From Henningerozyma blattae CBS 6284 (taxonomy: Eukaryota > Ascomycota > Saccharomycetes > Saccharomycetales > Saccharomycetaceae): a DNA stretch of 64,000 nucleotides. The notes beneath the pieces were generated by a model that saw only the letters and a program-made list of their open reading frames with translations, ran no database searches and was not told the origin of the DNA. This document shows, piece by piece, positions 20,681 through 30,981 of the stretch. The translations under genes were made by a program, and so were the position numbers. The stretch lies in the NCBI RefSeq assembly GCF_000315915.1, contig NC_020190.1:496001-560000 (forward strand). The letters run 5' to 3'. Position 1 is the first letter of the stretch; each line of letters starts with the position of its first letter.

Positions 20681-21331
20681 TTAAGCCTTAATAGCGTACT
20701 TTCTTTGTGGGAAAGCAATTTGCTTCTTTCTTTGTTTCAAAGTAACTTGAGAAGCTTCATGTTTGGTCAAAGCTCTTCTTAAAGCTCTGGTCTTCTTGGC
20801 TCTCAAATCCTTTGGTTGGTATTTCTTACCCTTGTATAAGTCTCTGACAGCTTGTCTTTGTTGTTGAGTAATGACAGTTAAGACACGGGCAATGTCCTTT
20901 CTAACAGTCTTAATCTTTGGTAAAGAAGGTCTAGATAACTTTTGGACCTTCAATTCAGCCAATTCTTTTTTCAAATCGACTAATTGAGTAGCCAATTGTT
21001 CCTTGGACTTAGTTCTTAATTCGTAAGCTTTGACACCGGCCTTGTTAAAATATAATTAATAAATAAATAATAATTGGAAATGCAAAATTATTTAATTGAT
21101 AAAAATTGTTAGTAAATCACATGTTTTCAATAATCATAAGGTCAAACGTCATTCAGTTGAAATAAACAGTCTTTTATTCTTATGTGCTTCATGGGAATAT
21201 CATCTCATTCTTCAATAAAAACGTGGAATTTTAACACAATCTTGTTCTCTTAACCATTTGAGATCTGGCACACTTTATTCAAATAATTATAACGTCCTCT
21301 TTAATAATATCTAGTACCTAGTACATACCAT
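20681..21331 (-). CDS. RPL35: Ribosomal protein uL29 (Rpl35), spliced
   Basis: A 120-residue protein made from two exons: 21329-21331 (the ATG alone) and 20681-21040 (119 codons plus stop). The intron (21041-21328, 288 bp) begins GTATGT directly after ATG. It has TACTAAC on the minus strand at 21108-21114 and ends in AAG. Splicing gives MAGVKAYELRTKSKEQL, the yeast Rpl35 N-terminus, and restores its exact 120-residue length; an ORF reading exon 2 alone would miss 16 residues. The one-codon first exon is as I recall it for S. cerevisiae RPL35A/B. Strand and neighbours match YDL191W/YDL136W. It is a 60S protein near the tunnel exit. Confidence 0.96.
21041..21328 (-). other. Spliceosomal intron of RPL35
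   Basis: A 288-bp intron with 5' splice site GTATGT (21328-21323), branch site TACTAAC (21114-21108) and 3' splice site CAAG (ending 21041). The branch-to-acceptor distance is about 67 nt. Ribosomal-protein introns in yeast often control expression between paralogues, but nothing here shows that. Confidence 0.93.
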
Positions 21332-22428
21332 TTCGATTACTCTGTCTTACTGTACCTTGTTTTCGAAATTAATCCAAAATCAACCTTTGATTTTAAATGC
21401 CCAAATAGCGATATTTTTTCATATACTATGTTTAAGCACTTAGTATTGAGAATTGGGTATTACCTTGGGCCATAGTTACAGGGTAAAACAACCGACAGAA
21501 TAGTAGCCCGAGAGCATATTCTCTAGGAATCTCTGCCTAACCTATGCTAGTCTAGACCGGTCTGGCACTAAACTTTAGAAGGAATTCCCACCAGAAACCC
21601 ATCAGAATGAAAGAGTCTCATGGGAGAATCTCCTTCTATTTGCAATCGGCCTTTCTAGCAGAGTCCCTCTGGAAAAATAGCAGACGAAAAAATTTAACGC
21701 AAAATATTCTTTTTTATGGTGTCTGGATTTACGCAGTCCGAGAAAAGAATGTCCAAATTTTGAAAACTTGGGCTTTCAAAATATTTTAACTTTTCCAAAT
21801 TTAGCCGTCCCAAAAGGGGAAACCGGAACACTAGTGAAAGCCAGCGAAAACCTCAAGAAAGATTAAGATTACGATGCGACTCAGTTCGGAGTTGAACTAG
21901 TTGATCTTAAGTCGCGGGACAACTTATGGAAGGAAACATAGAAAGGAAATGAAGGGAATCTCAACAGGATAAATAAAAGAAATAGAAGCATTATGCAAGA
22001 GTGTTCAATGTCAATGGATGTAGAAACATAGATTGGATGGTATAGTACAAATTATACGCATTGAAAAAATTTTATATAATTAATAATCTTGAATAATTAC
22101 GGTTATATTACAGTTATATTACGTTTAGTATATATTACGACTTATATGACGGCTATATTACGAATTTCATATGGTTAGATTTATAACAGGCTAAATTAAT
22201 TTTTATTGAATTGAATTGAATTGAATTGAAATGAATTGATTCGAAAGTGAATTAAATAGAGGCAGAATTAAATTGGATTAGATATAATTATGTTAAAAAA
22301 AGTTGCTATTGTTTTAGTTTAATTTTTTTCTCTTAATTATTACTCTAATTTCAATTATTTATGTTGTTATTTTAAATTCATTTTTTTATTTTTGGTAGGG
22401 ATATTGAATGTGAAACAATTTATTTAGT
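21332..22428. other. Intergenic upstream of RPL35, downstream of ARF1
   Basis: 1,097 bp. The part nearest RPL35 should be its promoter, but I find no clear Rap1 site. There is an imperfect palindrome around CTAGACCGGTCTGG (about 21551-21564). A 60-codon plus-strand ORF (21607-21789) resembles nothing I know. The ARF1-proximal part is AT-rich and has a TTGAA pentamer repeat. Confidence 0.45.
22206..22230. repeat. TTGAA pentanucleotide repeat, five copies
   Basis: Five perfect TTGAA units in tandem, followed by imperfect ones, in the 3' flank of ARF1. Confidence 0.85.
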
Positions 22429-22974
22429 TTAACCTTGTTTCTTCAAAGTATTACTTAACCATTCCAAACCTTCATATAAACCTTCACCTGAAGTAGCACA
22501 AGTGGCTTGGATGAACCAAGGACGGTTTCTGATGGAGTGCAACCCTAATTTCTCGGTGATTTCGGCAGCAGACATGGCTTCTGGCAAATCTTGTTTGTTA
22601 GCAAAAACTAACCAACAAGCATTTCTTAATTCATCTTCGTTTAGCATTCTTTGCATAACTTCTCTAGCTTCACCAATACGAGATCTATCATTGGAATCAA
22701 CAACAAAAATAACACCTTCAGTGTTTCTATAATAATGTCTCCATAAGGATCTGATTCTGTCTTGTCCACCAACATCCCAAACTGTAAATGAGATATTCTT
22801 ATATTGAACAGTTTCAACATTGAAACCAATGGTTGGAATGGTGGTAATAACTTCACCTAATTTCAACTTATATAAAACGGTGGTCTTACCAGCACCATCT
22901 AAACCAACCATAAGGATACGCATTTCCCTGTTACCAAAAAGGTTACTGAACAATTTAGACGCATATAAACCCAT
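22429..22974 (-). CDS. ARF1: ADP-ribosylation factor GTPase, Arf1/Arf2
   Basis: A 181-residue Arf GTPase almost identical to yeast Arf1. It has the myristoylated Gly2 and amphipathic helix [14 protein letters not shown]-loop GLDGAGKT (24-31), Thr48 switch region, DVGGQ (67-71) and NKQD (126-129). It recruits COPI and clathrin adaptors at the Golgi. The COPI subunit Cop1 and the COPII subunit Sec31 are encoded further along this window. S. cerevisiae has Arf1 (YDL192W) and Arf2 (YDL137W) in the two paralogous segments; the copy here sits between RPL35 and NUS1, as ARF1 does. Confidence 0.97.
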   Translation of the reverse strand: MGLYASKLFSNLFGNREMRILMVGLDGAGKTTVLYKLKLGEVITTIPTIGFNVETVQYKNISFTVWDVGGQDRIRSLWRHYYRNTEGVIFVVDSNDRSRIGEAREVMQRMLNEDELRNACWLVFANKQDLPEAMSAAEITEKLGLHSIRNRPWFIQATCATSGEGLYEGLEWLSNTLKKQG

Positions 22975-24115
22975 CTTGTCTTGTTATATTTTATAATCTA
23001 TATTTGATTTTGTTTTTTTTTAACTATTCAATTAACAAATTTATTTGTTTATCAATAAATTTATGCAATGTAGCGGAAAAGAAATTAAAAAAAATTAAAG
23101 TTTTGAAGAAAAATACTGTACTTATTGATTTGTTAGTATACAAGATTGTGGGAATAATATGCAGCGCAGAAATGAGTAATGATTATATTAGAGTAGCAAT
23201 CAACAAAAATCAATTGGCTCTTGATCAATTCATTTTCTTTGAAAAGGAAAGGTGGCGACAGCCTTTTTCCCTTCCAATCCCAAAAAAAATAAAAAAGAAA
23301 AATTGGAAAAAAAAAATAAAGAATCAATTAGAGATCAATTTGATAAGAGATCAAAAAACTAATGCTTTCTTTATATAACTCAGTGAGATGATATGGCATT
23401 GAGATCAATTGATGCCAATGTCATCAACCCCTAATCACGTAAAGATATTGCTGTAAACACCAAAAAAAAATACGGAAGCGTGTCTTCGAACCCTAAATCA
23501 TATCTTATACAATCAAACCTTTTTCTCACGCGTAAACTTCATAATACTAATGAAACATACCAGCTGGTTTGTCTATTTTAATCCTTAACTTTCTAATAAT
23601 CTATCAAAAAAAAAGTGATATGTATATATATCAAATCTATAATTAATAAACAGCTTTAAAAATCACCCATATTTATTTGTTTTCAGAGTTTTGTTTTTAT
23701 ATCAGTGATAAATAATAAGCCAACGAATTTCGAAATTCGAATTGTGAACAGAAGACGGAAATGGAAATAGAAATTTCATTTTTGAAATTTTGCAATTTGT
23801 AATTTTATTATTTTTTTTTTTCAATTTCATTTTCGCAAACAAAATCTGTCGCATTTTTCCCATTTCGGTCACAGCGCAGTGCCACCGGCCGACTTTCTTT
23901 TTTTCGGTTTTGTGCCACAAAATATAATGACAGCAATGATTCACAGTATAATTGATATATGGATATTCTAGTTTAGATATCTGGAGTCTATAAAGTGTAT
24001 GTATTAATAAGGCTACATGATAAACTATGTTGTTATATGAGAATGAATACGGACACGGAGCTTGTTGTGGTGACAACAAAAGATGATGTATGAGAATGCG
24101 CTGGGAAAGGCGTTA
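22975..24115. other. Intergenic upstream of ARF1, downstream of NUS1
   Basis: 1,141 bp. It holds the ARF1 promoter. An AACCCTAA (about 23485-23492) resembles a Tbf1-type element. Two ORFs over 100 codons (23004-23378 plus, 23702-24079 minus) are Lys- or Phe/Ile-rich with no likeness to known proteins, and I regard them as spurious. Confidence 0.5.
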
Positions 24116-25270
24116 TTATCTCCCAATATTGACTTTACAGCCAGCATACTTTCTTAGCCCATTTCTAAACGTTGAGTAAGTGACTTGATCGTTATCTTGT
24201 TCAAAATAAAATTCAGTAAGTCTTAAATGCCATGGTGGGAAGTCTTGGAAGTCCAAAGATGGAGAGAATATCAGTAATAGATCTGGTTCTGGACCCACCA
24301 GTTGGGTCAATTCATTTTGAACTAGATCAACAGTGATATCGTTAATATTTAGATCGTTGGAGTGGTAGAGTTGACTCATAGTCTTGGTCAAATCGACAAT
24401 AGTTCCTTTGCCGTCTATAGATGACAGTAAGATAATTTCAATACAACTATTGGATTTGTTTGATTCATCATAATAAATAGTTTTATTAGAATGAGGAATT
24501 TTAATTGAGTAGTTTGGAATATTTTCTGAAGCACCTTTACCAAAATATTCAGTCAATTTAACATAGATTTCATTTTTCAATTCCATCAGATGATTCTTCA
24601 ATTGGCCATTATAATCATAAAGAATTATAGTTGGGATTTCAGATGCAACTGTCCAACAGATTAATTCACTTGCATCGTTCAGTAATCCATTAATACCGCC
24701 ATTGATTTCACTAATAGATTTCTTATTTAAAATGGCTCCTAATCTTGTAGGTTTTTTATCTAATGATTTGATATCATGTTTAATAATCTGTGGGGAATGA
24801 GAATGAGTATTTAATATATCGGAGATTTTTAATCTAAGTTTATTAAGCATATAATTTATCGCTCTACAAATAACAAACACGATTGATAAAACAACTAATA
24901 ACCCAGAATAAAGGCTGTATTGCATTTTACCATACGGTATTTGAGATTTCTCTAAAATCTTGTCATGTATACGGGCTTCTTTTTCCATTGTGGCATCTTT
25001 TTGGCTTTTGCCATTACACTGGTTGCTTATATCTGTAGTGTCCATGTGGTCGCTAGATTTCATGTTGGTAGTCATCTCGGGAGTCATCTCTTTTGATGGG
25101 GAGAGTGATCTATTTCTTAAGCTACCATCTGATGATGAATTACTTGAGTCTCTGGCCACTAATGTGGAGCCTTCACTTTCTATAACTTCGTCCACAGCAT
25201 CAGATTTAAAATGTTGTTTAGGTTTACGGATATCGGCGTAAACTAATTCTTGTATTTCTTCCATTTCCAT
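24116..25270 (-). CDS. NUS1: cis-Prenyltransferase subunit Nus1
   Basis: The 384-residue protein has a hydrophilic Ser/Asp-rich N-terminus (1-115), one transmembrane helix (about residues 122-142, YSLYSGLLVVLSIVFVICRAI) and an undecaprenyl-synthase-like C-terminal domain. In yeast Nus1 is the non-catalytic partner of Rer2 or Srt1, making dehydrodolichyl diphosphate at the ER for N-glycosylation. Recognisable parts are the ASELICWTVASEIPTIILYDYNG strand region and the C-terminus CKVNIGR, where the family carries its terminal activating motif. Length and position match YDL193W (375). The first of two near ATGs (25270, 25264) is taken as start. Confidence 0.92.
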   Translation of the reverse strand: MEMEEIQELVYADIRKPKQHFKSDAVDEVIESEGSTLVARDSSNSSSDGSLRNRSLSPSKEMTPEMTTNMKSSDHMDTTDISNQCNGKSQKDATMEKEARIHDKILEKSQIPYGKMQYSLYSGLLVVLSIVFVICRAINYMLNKLRLKISDILNTHSHSPQIIKHDIKSLDKKPTRLGAILNKKSISEINGGINGLLNDASELICWTVASEIPTIILYDYNGQLKNHLMELKNEIYVKLTEYFGKGASENIPNYSIKIPHSNKTIYYDESNKSNSCIEIILLSSIDGKGTIVDLTKTMSQLYHSNDLNINDITVDLVQNELTQLVGPEPDLLLIFSPSLDFQDFPPWHLRLTEFYFEQDNDQVTYSTFRNGLRKYAGCKVNIGR

Positions 25271-26250
25271 TCACTTGTACGTGAAATTTCCTCACTTGAT
25301 TATTATATACAGTAATTTGAAATAGTGAGTCAACGTGAAAAAAAAAATCTCACTATCTTTGTAATGCTATACTTGTAGAAAGACTACGACTACTATTACT
25401 AACTGTATATCCGGCAATGTCAAGTGAAAAAAATCTTTAAATATCAAAAGATATTAGCGCATCCATCCGTCATCACATGGAAATGTCATCTGTCCTCTCT
25501 ACTCTTCCTTCGTCTTGTCAGTTACTACTAAGACGACTTCTGTAATTCCTATGGCAAGTGGGGTCCCACCATCATCTGCGATTAGTTCTGTGTTGGGCAG
25601 CGTTTTCTTTTTTTCCAACGAGTTTTTCAGAGACAGAAACATTCTTCATCAAACATTCTTCATACTTGATTAGGCTGCATTAATACCGAAAGCGGTCTGG
25701 AAAATTCTAGCCGGAGTGGGAAAAAAAGTTTAAAGGGTGACGTGTAAAGTGATTGGGATATCCATTTCTGTTGGGCCTCCGAGATCTAGATCTTTCAAGT
25801 GACAGTGTCGTAAATTAAATAAATGAAATTTTATTTCTGTTTAAATGAAGAATATATTATATATTAGATATAGGAGGGGTTGAAAATAACTACATTATTA
25901 GAAAGGCAGATACAGTTATGTTAGGAGGGATAAATAGTCTCAGAAATTAATATTATTACAGTAGAGCACATGGTTGGGAGTTGATTAATTAGCAGGCAAA
26001 AAGACAAAAGAAAATGCAAACAATAAGTCCTATTAGGATTGGATTGTTAAAAAAACAATAATGAAAAATGAAAACAGTAAAGAATTGAACGAAAAAAAAA
26101 GCGACAGAAGTGAGGATAAAATAATGAGGAATAATAGCAGTATAGGATATTAATTATCTCTTGAATTTAATGCTCAAGAGTATAACTAGTATGTATATGA
26201 GTACGTGTGATATGGTACAGATAATTATAAGATATTCACAATTTGAATCG
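25271..26250. other. Intergenic upstream of NUS1, downstream of the glucose sensor
   Basis: 980 bp with no ORF of note. The NUS1-proximal half is mixed in composition (about 25440-25800 is less AT-rich). The rest is AT- and purine-rich. Nothing else is recognised. Confidence 0.5.
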
Positions 26251-26524
26251 TTAGTCTTCTAAGGAAGAGTTTGTTGGGAAAGAAGATCTATCATTTGTTG
26301 TAGTTGCACTCATATTAGAATGGCTATCCATCAATTGGGCCATGTACTCATTTATACTACTCATATTGTTATTATTGCCTTCACTTTTCTTAGAATAACC
26401 AAATGAATATTCATCATCTTCATCGCTTGAATCAGACGGTAAAGATGGTGGGCTCTTGTGCATCTATTAATCGTTAAACCATTACCTAAGTCAACGTATT
26501 TGCTTGGTTCAGCCTCCATCTTAG
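26251..26524 (-). CDS. Distal tail of the glucose sensor, displaced into two other frames
   Basis: Downstream of the sensor's stop codon, two short stretches in the other two minus-strand frames read like the rest of a Snf3/Rgt2 tail. One frame (about 26522-26467) spells [18 protein letters not shown]. The next (26463-26251) spells [19 protein letters not shown] and a further 51 residues ending SSLED. DLGNGL followed by a PPS and acidic stretch is how I remember the conserved glucose-signalling tail motif. Rejoining them to the main ORF needs one missing base near 26522 and one near 26465. As printed they are not translated with the transporter. Confidence 0.6.
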
Positions 26525-29128
26525 ATGGTTTAATATATCATTAAAATGTTGTGGGAATTCCGAAGTCCCAATGTGTTGTGTAATGTTATTATTGTCATCT
26601 GAAGAGTTACCGTTGGAGTTGTTTGGAGTTTGTAATTGATATTCATGATACGATGAAGGAATGCTTGGAGTATTAGAAGATATATTAGAATTGAACAATG
26701 ATTGTTCCGGAATTGGAATAGATGATGATTGTGGTATTAGCATGACAGATGGAGGGGGGATTGGTATGGAAGGAGGTGAAGTGATTGGTATCGTAGGCTC
26801 TATTGATGTATCAGAATGATCACTATCATTAGATATGATTGAGTTACGTGTATTAGGTACCTTATTGAAACTAGGGACTAGATTTGATATAGTGCTTGGT
26901 AGCATTGGATTATCGGGATTTAAATGCGATGCAGGTGGTGGTGAAGGTGGAAAAAGAGAAGTATAATTGATGTTATCTTGAAAATCAGTATTATGGTTAT
27001 TATCATTATCGTTGTTGTTATCATCATTATAAGTACAATTCTCTTTAGTATTTAGATTCAAATTCTTGTCAGATAAAATCGTAGTTTGTTTATTAGTATC
27101 TGAATTTTCGAATGATAAAACTTCAGTATCCATCATAGCTACTGTATTACTGAGAATATTAGATTTATGATTGAATGAATGAGATGATTTATGATTGAAT
27201 GAATGAGGTGATTTAATAGATAGGTTTTTACTATTTACCAAAGATTCTACTGCTTCAATAGCACTTTGCTCTTCCACTGACCCTTCATAATTCTTATTTC
27301 TTATAATTCGGTTCCATTTTTTTGATTGGAAACTTGTAGGGCATTTCTTATATAACTCATTAACTTCTTCTAAAGTTAATCCACTTGTTTCATAAATAGT
27401 GAAATACGCAAGGAATGTAGCTAAAGCGGTGCAGCCACCCCAAATGAAAAAAATCTTGGAACCAAAGCCACCACCATCAGAATCTGGATTATTTTTGTTC
27501 TTTCCTGTACTTACGATATACGGCGTAATAAAGGCGCAAACAAAATTTGCTAACCAATTAGAAGCAGCACACATAGCAGAAGCCTTAGAACGAACTCCCA
27601 AAGGGAATAATTCAGCACAAATGACCCAAACTGTACCACCCCAAGTTGCAGAGAACGATGCTACAAAACAACAAATAAATGCAATCATCACTTTACTTGA
27701 AATAACATTATCAGATAGACAGCCAGCACCTGCAATAATAAAATTGCACGTAGTCATTAATATTCCACCAGAGATTAGTAAATCACGTCTACCAATATAT
27801 TCTACTAAAAGTAAACCTGGAACATTGAAAAAAACATTTACAGCATAAGTAATAAATGATATGATGTAACTACTTTCAACGGCTGTTTTTTCAAAAAAAT
27901 TGACACCATAATAGAAGACAAAATTAATACCAGCAAATTGCTGGAAAGCTTGAATACCTAGGCCAGTAAACATTCTTAAAGTTTCCTTTGGCCTTGTTTC
28001 AGTAGATATAAAGCAATCCCAAAATGAAGTGGATCCTACAGCAGCTTCATAATCATAATTTGCTTTAATTTCTACCAATTCTTCTAATAATGCTGAATCA
28101 TGAACAGGAACACCCCTTAAAAAGGATAACGATCTTGCAGCTTCATCTAGATTATCACGAAGAACATAAAATCTTGGACTTTCAGGTAAAAAAAGCATCC
28201 CTGCAGCTAAGAACGCAGCCCAAACATATTGCAGACCGATAGGTATTCTATAAGAAGAAGGATTGTTTATATTTTTAGTGCCTTGTGATACAGCAGAAGA
28301 AACTAATAATCCCCAAGTGATTGCCCATTGATACATAGAAATAATAGTGCCTCTTAACTGTTTTGGAGCAGCCTCGGCTTGATATAAAGGCACTACGGCA
28401 GAAACCATTCCAATAGCAACACCTGATATAAATCTACCCGCGACGAAGAGTCCAATTCCATGTGAGCCTACTTGAAGTGAGTTTCCCAAGAAGAAAATAA
28501 GGGTACTGCTTAGGATAATTGTTATCTTTCTGCCATATCTATCTGCTATGAATGGAGCAATTAATGCACCTAAGAAGGTACCCAGGGATAAGAATGAAAC
28601 CATTATAGATTGCTCCTTAGCTGTGAAATACGTGTTATTTGGAGCAATATTATCTAAAACATATTTCATTTCCAGTACACTGTTAATTAAACCAGTATCG
28701 TAACCAAAAAGAAATCCACCCACTGTAACGAAAGCACCTACAGCTATAGTCATAATCAGAGATTGCTTCTGTGGTGGTGCAGTTAAAAACGTTTCATAAT
28801 TGTCTATAGTGGAGTCGTTAGAAAATGAAGTCATATCTAGGCCTTGTGAGCCATTCGAATGAATTACTTGAGTATTTTCACATGCCAAACTGCTGCATAT
28901 GATTGGGTTCGACTTGGTTGCTTCGTTGAGGTCTAGAGAAGATTTCAAATTCTCATCTATGAAGCCATGTCTCTTCTGAGGGAAATTCAACGAATCATCG
29001 GGCATCGAAATTCTCTGCTCATTATTCATGTCAATATCATTTTTTAATGACGGTATTATGGTTCTATTACTTCCAGTATTGTTATTCTTTCGCCTCTTAT
29101 ATTTTATCTTAGTCTTAAATATATCCAT
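26486..29128 (-). CDS. SNF3: Glucose sensor of the Snf3/Rgt2 family, tail interrupted
   Basis: An 880-residue sugar-porter (MFS) protein. Twelve transmembrane helices span about residues 115-575, with family motifs [35 protein letters not shown] and a [11 protein letters not shown] end. After it come about 300 residues of cytosolic Ser/Asn/Pro-rich tail. That tail is what separates sensors Snf3 and Rgt2 from true hexose carriers; in yeast it signals through Yck1, Mth1 and Std1 to Rgt1. A HSFNHKS segment is tandemly duplicated (about 27165-27215). The start is the ATG at 29128; a longer reading to 29176 begins with TTG. The ORF stops after [14 protein letters not shown], and the next part of the tail is found in other frames. 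Confidence 0.9.
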   Translation of the reverse strand: MDIFKTKIKYKRRKNNNTGSNRTIIPSLKNDIDMNNEQRISMPDDSLNFPQKRHGFIDENLKSSLDLNEATKSNPIICSSLACENTQVIHSNGSQGLDMTSFSNDSTIDNYETFLTAPPQKQSLIMTIAVGAFVTVGGFLFGYDTGLINSVLEMKYVLDNIAPNNTYFTAKEQSIMVSFLSLGTFLGALIAPFIADRYGRKITIILSSTLIFFLGNSLQVGSHGIGLFVAGRFISGVAIGMVSAVVPLYQAEAAPKQLRGTIISMYQWAITWGLLVSSAVSQGTKNINNPSSYRIPIGLQYVWAAFLAAGMLFLPESPRFYVLRDNLDEAARSLSFLRGVPVHDSALLEELVEIKANYDYEAAVGSTSFWDCFISTETRPKETLRMFTGLGIQAFQQFAGINFVFYYGVNFFEKTAVESSYIISFITYAVNVFFNVPGLLLVEYIGRRDLLISGGILMTTCNFIIAGAGCLSDNVISSKVMIAFICCFVASFSATWGGTVWVICAELFPLGVRSKASAMCAASNWLANFVCAFITPYIVSTGKNKNNPDSDGGGFGSKIFFIWGGCTALATFLAYFTIYETSGLTLEEVNELYKKCPTSFQSKKWNRIIRNKNYEGSVEEQSAIEAVESLVNSKNLSIKSPHSFNHKSSHSFNHKSNILSNTVAMMDTEVLSFENSDTNKQTTILSDKNLNLNTKENCTYNDDNNNDNDNNHNTDFQDNINYTSLFPPSPPPASHLNPDNPMLPSTISNLVPSFNKVPNTRNSIISNDSDHSDTSIEPTIPITSPPSIPIPPPSVMLIPQSSSIPIPEQSLFNSNISSNTPSIPSSYHEYQLQTPNNSNGNSSDDNNNITQHIGTSEFPQHFNDILNHLRWRLNQANTLT

Positions 29129-30073
29129 TATAATAATGTGTATATTTTTCGGAATGAGGAGGGAAAATCCTTCCAAGATTCTGGTTTGATAAAATATACG
29201 TTCTTTGTAGTCTTAAATGAATTAGTTGTATTTAGTTTTGTTAGAAATGTGATGGCTTGAAGGTTGTTAGCTGCTTTTCAAAATTCATACCTAGTAAAGG
29301 AGTAGCAAATTTAATAATAAAGTACAAAGCGCAAAGCACAGAGTATAAAGAATAAAGAAGAAAGCGGTAACAGATAACGAAATTGTTACTGTCAAAGTAT
29401 ATTATTAAATTGATGCTGAATTATGAAGGGCGCAGTTACAGAGGCAGGTCCTGGTATACTGCAGTGAATCAATCTACCAGTAATGTCGTGTTTGCCAAAC
29501 TTCTGCAGATCCGAAAGTTCGATGCAATGGGGAATAAATAAGCTTCTAACAAAATTTCCCAGTCTGAAAAATATCGATGATCCATTGTAGTGTAACTCTG
29601 CCATGATTATAAAGACTACTTAATTATAAATGCCATCTATCATTTGTCACTGGCAAAGTGCAAATTCCACTTCCATGTCCATTTCCCACTGCCGCTTCCG
29701 GAAACAATGACAAGAGAGATATTACAATGTGGAACCAAATGCGCCTTTGACAAGCCTTCACTACAGTTTCCGAACTCACACCAGCTGACAGAAGGCGCTG
29801 GCTGCCCAATGCGCTTCTAAAATATCACGGACTGAAAAAGTTGGAAAAAAAGGCTTAAAGAGGGAATACAGCCTATATGTATCCTGTTGTGCCATATATT
29901 TGTAAGCTACCTGGCAGAATTGTGTAAAGAAACTCTCTAATGTTTTGGCACCTTCCCTCAAAGCATTCTTCTTTTCTCTGGGGAATCTGGCCACGCCATT
30001 TCTGTGGGCCCGTGCAGAGTCTTAGTGCCCTTTCTGAGAAACTCGATCTATGATAAACTCAGGCTCATGGTCT
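29129..30073. other. Glucose-sensor upstream region with GC-richer DNA of unknown origin
   Basis: The first 260 bp (29129-29390) look like ordinary AT-rich promoter. From about 29395 to 30073 the composition becomes markedly GC-richer. The minus strand has three short ORFs (29392-29604, 29624-29809, 29776-29994; 60-72 codons) in different frames that resemble no protein I know. They have varied amino-acid use rather than low complexity. The block abuts the calcineurin fragment. It could be remnants of a lost gene or captured DNA. Confidence 0.45.
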
Positions 30074-30313
30074 TTACGCTTCTAGAAATATTTTCATTTC
30101 ATCTCTTGAAGGAATTTCTCTAAATCTGTTAATCTTATTAACATCATTCACATGTTTTAATTCAGGAGAAATCCCACCATGAACACAGAAATATTGCTCT
30201 GACATTAAGGCAGCTAATGGTAAAGAATTAAAGGAATGACAACATGCATCAAATATTTTCATCGAATATTTATATAAACATTCGTTTTTAAACGTAATTT
30301 CATCCCGTTTCAT
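30074..30313 (-). pseudogene. Fragment of a calcineurin A (Cna1/Cmp2) gene
   Basis: A minus-strand ORF of 79 codons. About 65 consecutive codons (30297-30104) match the catalytic domain of yeast calcineurin A: TFKNEC at the start, DACCHSFNSLPLAAL, then QYFCVHGGISPEL and NKINRFREIPS at the end. Both sides stop matching abruptly: the preceding GNHE block and the following MCDLLW block are absent. The fragment lacks most of the active site and cannot be a phosphatase. It has no internal stop, which suggests a recent capture or a conserved source. The parent gene is not in this window. Confidence 0.85.
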
Positions 30314-30981
30314 CCAGTTTTATTTCTGTGAGTGACTGAATTTATAAACAATTAAAGTGTCTATGATATACAACCGCTTCTCCATAGTTTTAGTCGTTCC
30401 AGGCTTGAAAAAAGGCAATAAAGCTTAATAGCATACTATTTCTTGCTTGGCAATGCTTTAGAAGATGAATGATGTATATTTCTCGTAGTCTCTTATGGTA
30501 TTAAACTAAAAACATAACTTCTTGCGTAGGTAAAATTATATTTCGATTTATCGGAGAACTCTCCTTGTCACATATCGGACTCTTATTGAATTATCAGAAG
30601 AATATATCTCAAGATACCTGAGGTGCCATTATCTAATATCAGTTAGTTTATGGATATACGTATTCATCTTTATATAGTATTTTGTGGTGTAAGGTTTCTA
30701 GGAGAGCCTTGTTCTCCACCTCCTCTTGAGATATTGCTTATATCTTTGTGTTTTTGAATTTTTCTTTCACATATTTTATAGCATTGTTTTTTAGTGAGTA
30801 TAGTTATATTATATATGATGGTTTCTTGAATAAACCAATGTAAAAAAATAATAAAGTAAGTCCAATAAATAAATATGTTACGTAAGGAGATCTATATATA
30901 TATATATATTGCAATGGGTGTTTAGTATCTTCGTTTCTGTTACCATTTAGCTTGTTCTTTTTTTATGGAAAAAAAATTATA
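30314..30981. other. Intergenic between the calcineurin fragment and SEC31
   Basis: 668 bp of AT-rich sequence ending in a TATATA repeat (about 30891-30910) close to the SEC31 stop codon. It contains the SEC31 3' end. Nothing else is recognised. Confidence 0.5.

Noticed and set aside
23004..23378. 124-codon plus-strand ORF upstream of ARF1
   Set aside because: Lys/Ile/Asn-rich translation of A-rich promoter DNA, starting 30 bp from the ARF1 start on the other strand.
26486..26530. Programmed ribosomal frameshift at the glucose-sensor tail
   Set aside because: Both shifts would be in the -1 direction, and I see no X XXY YYZ slippery heptamer or obvious pseudoknot. Indel mutation or assembly error is simpler.
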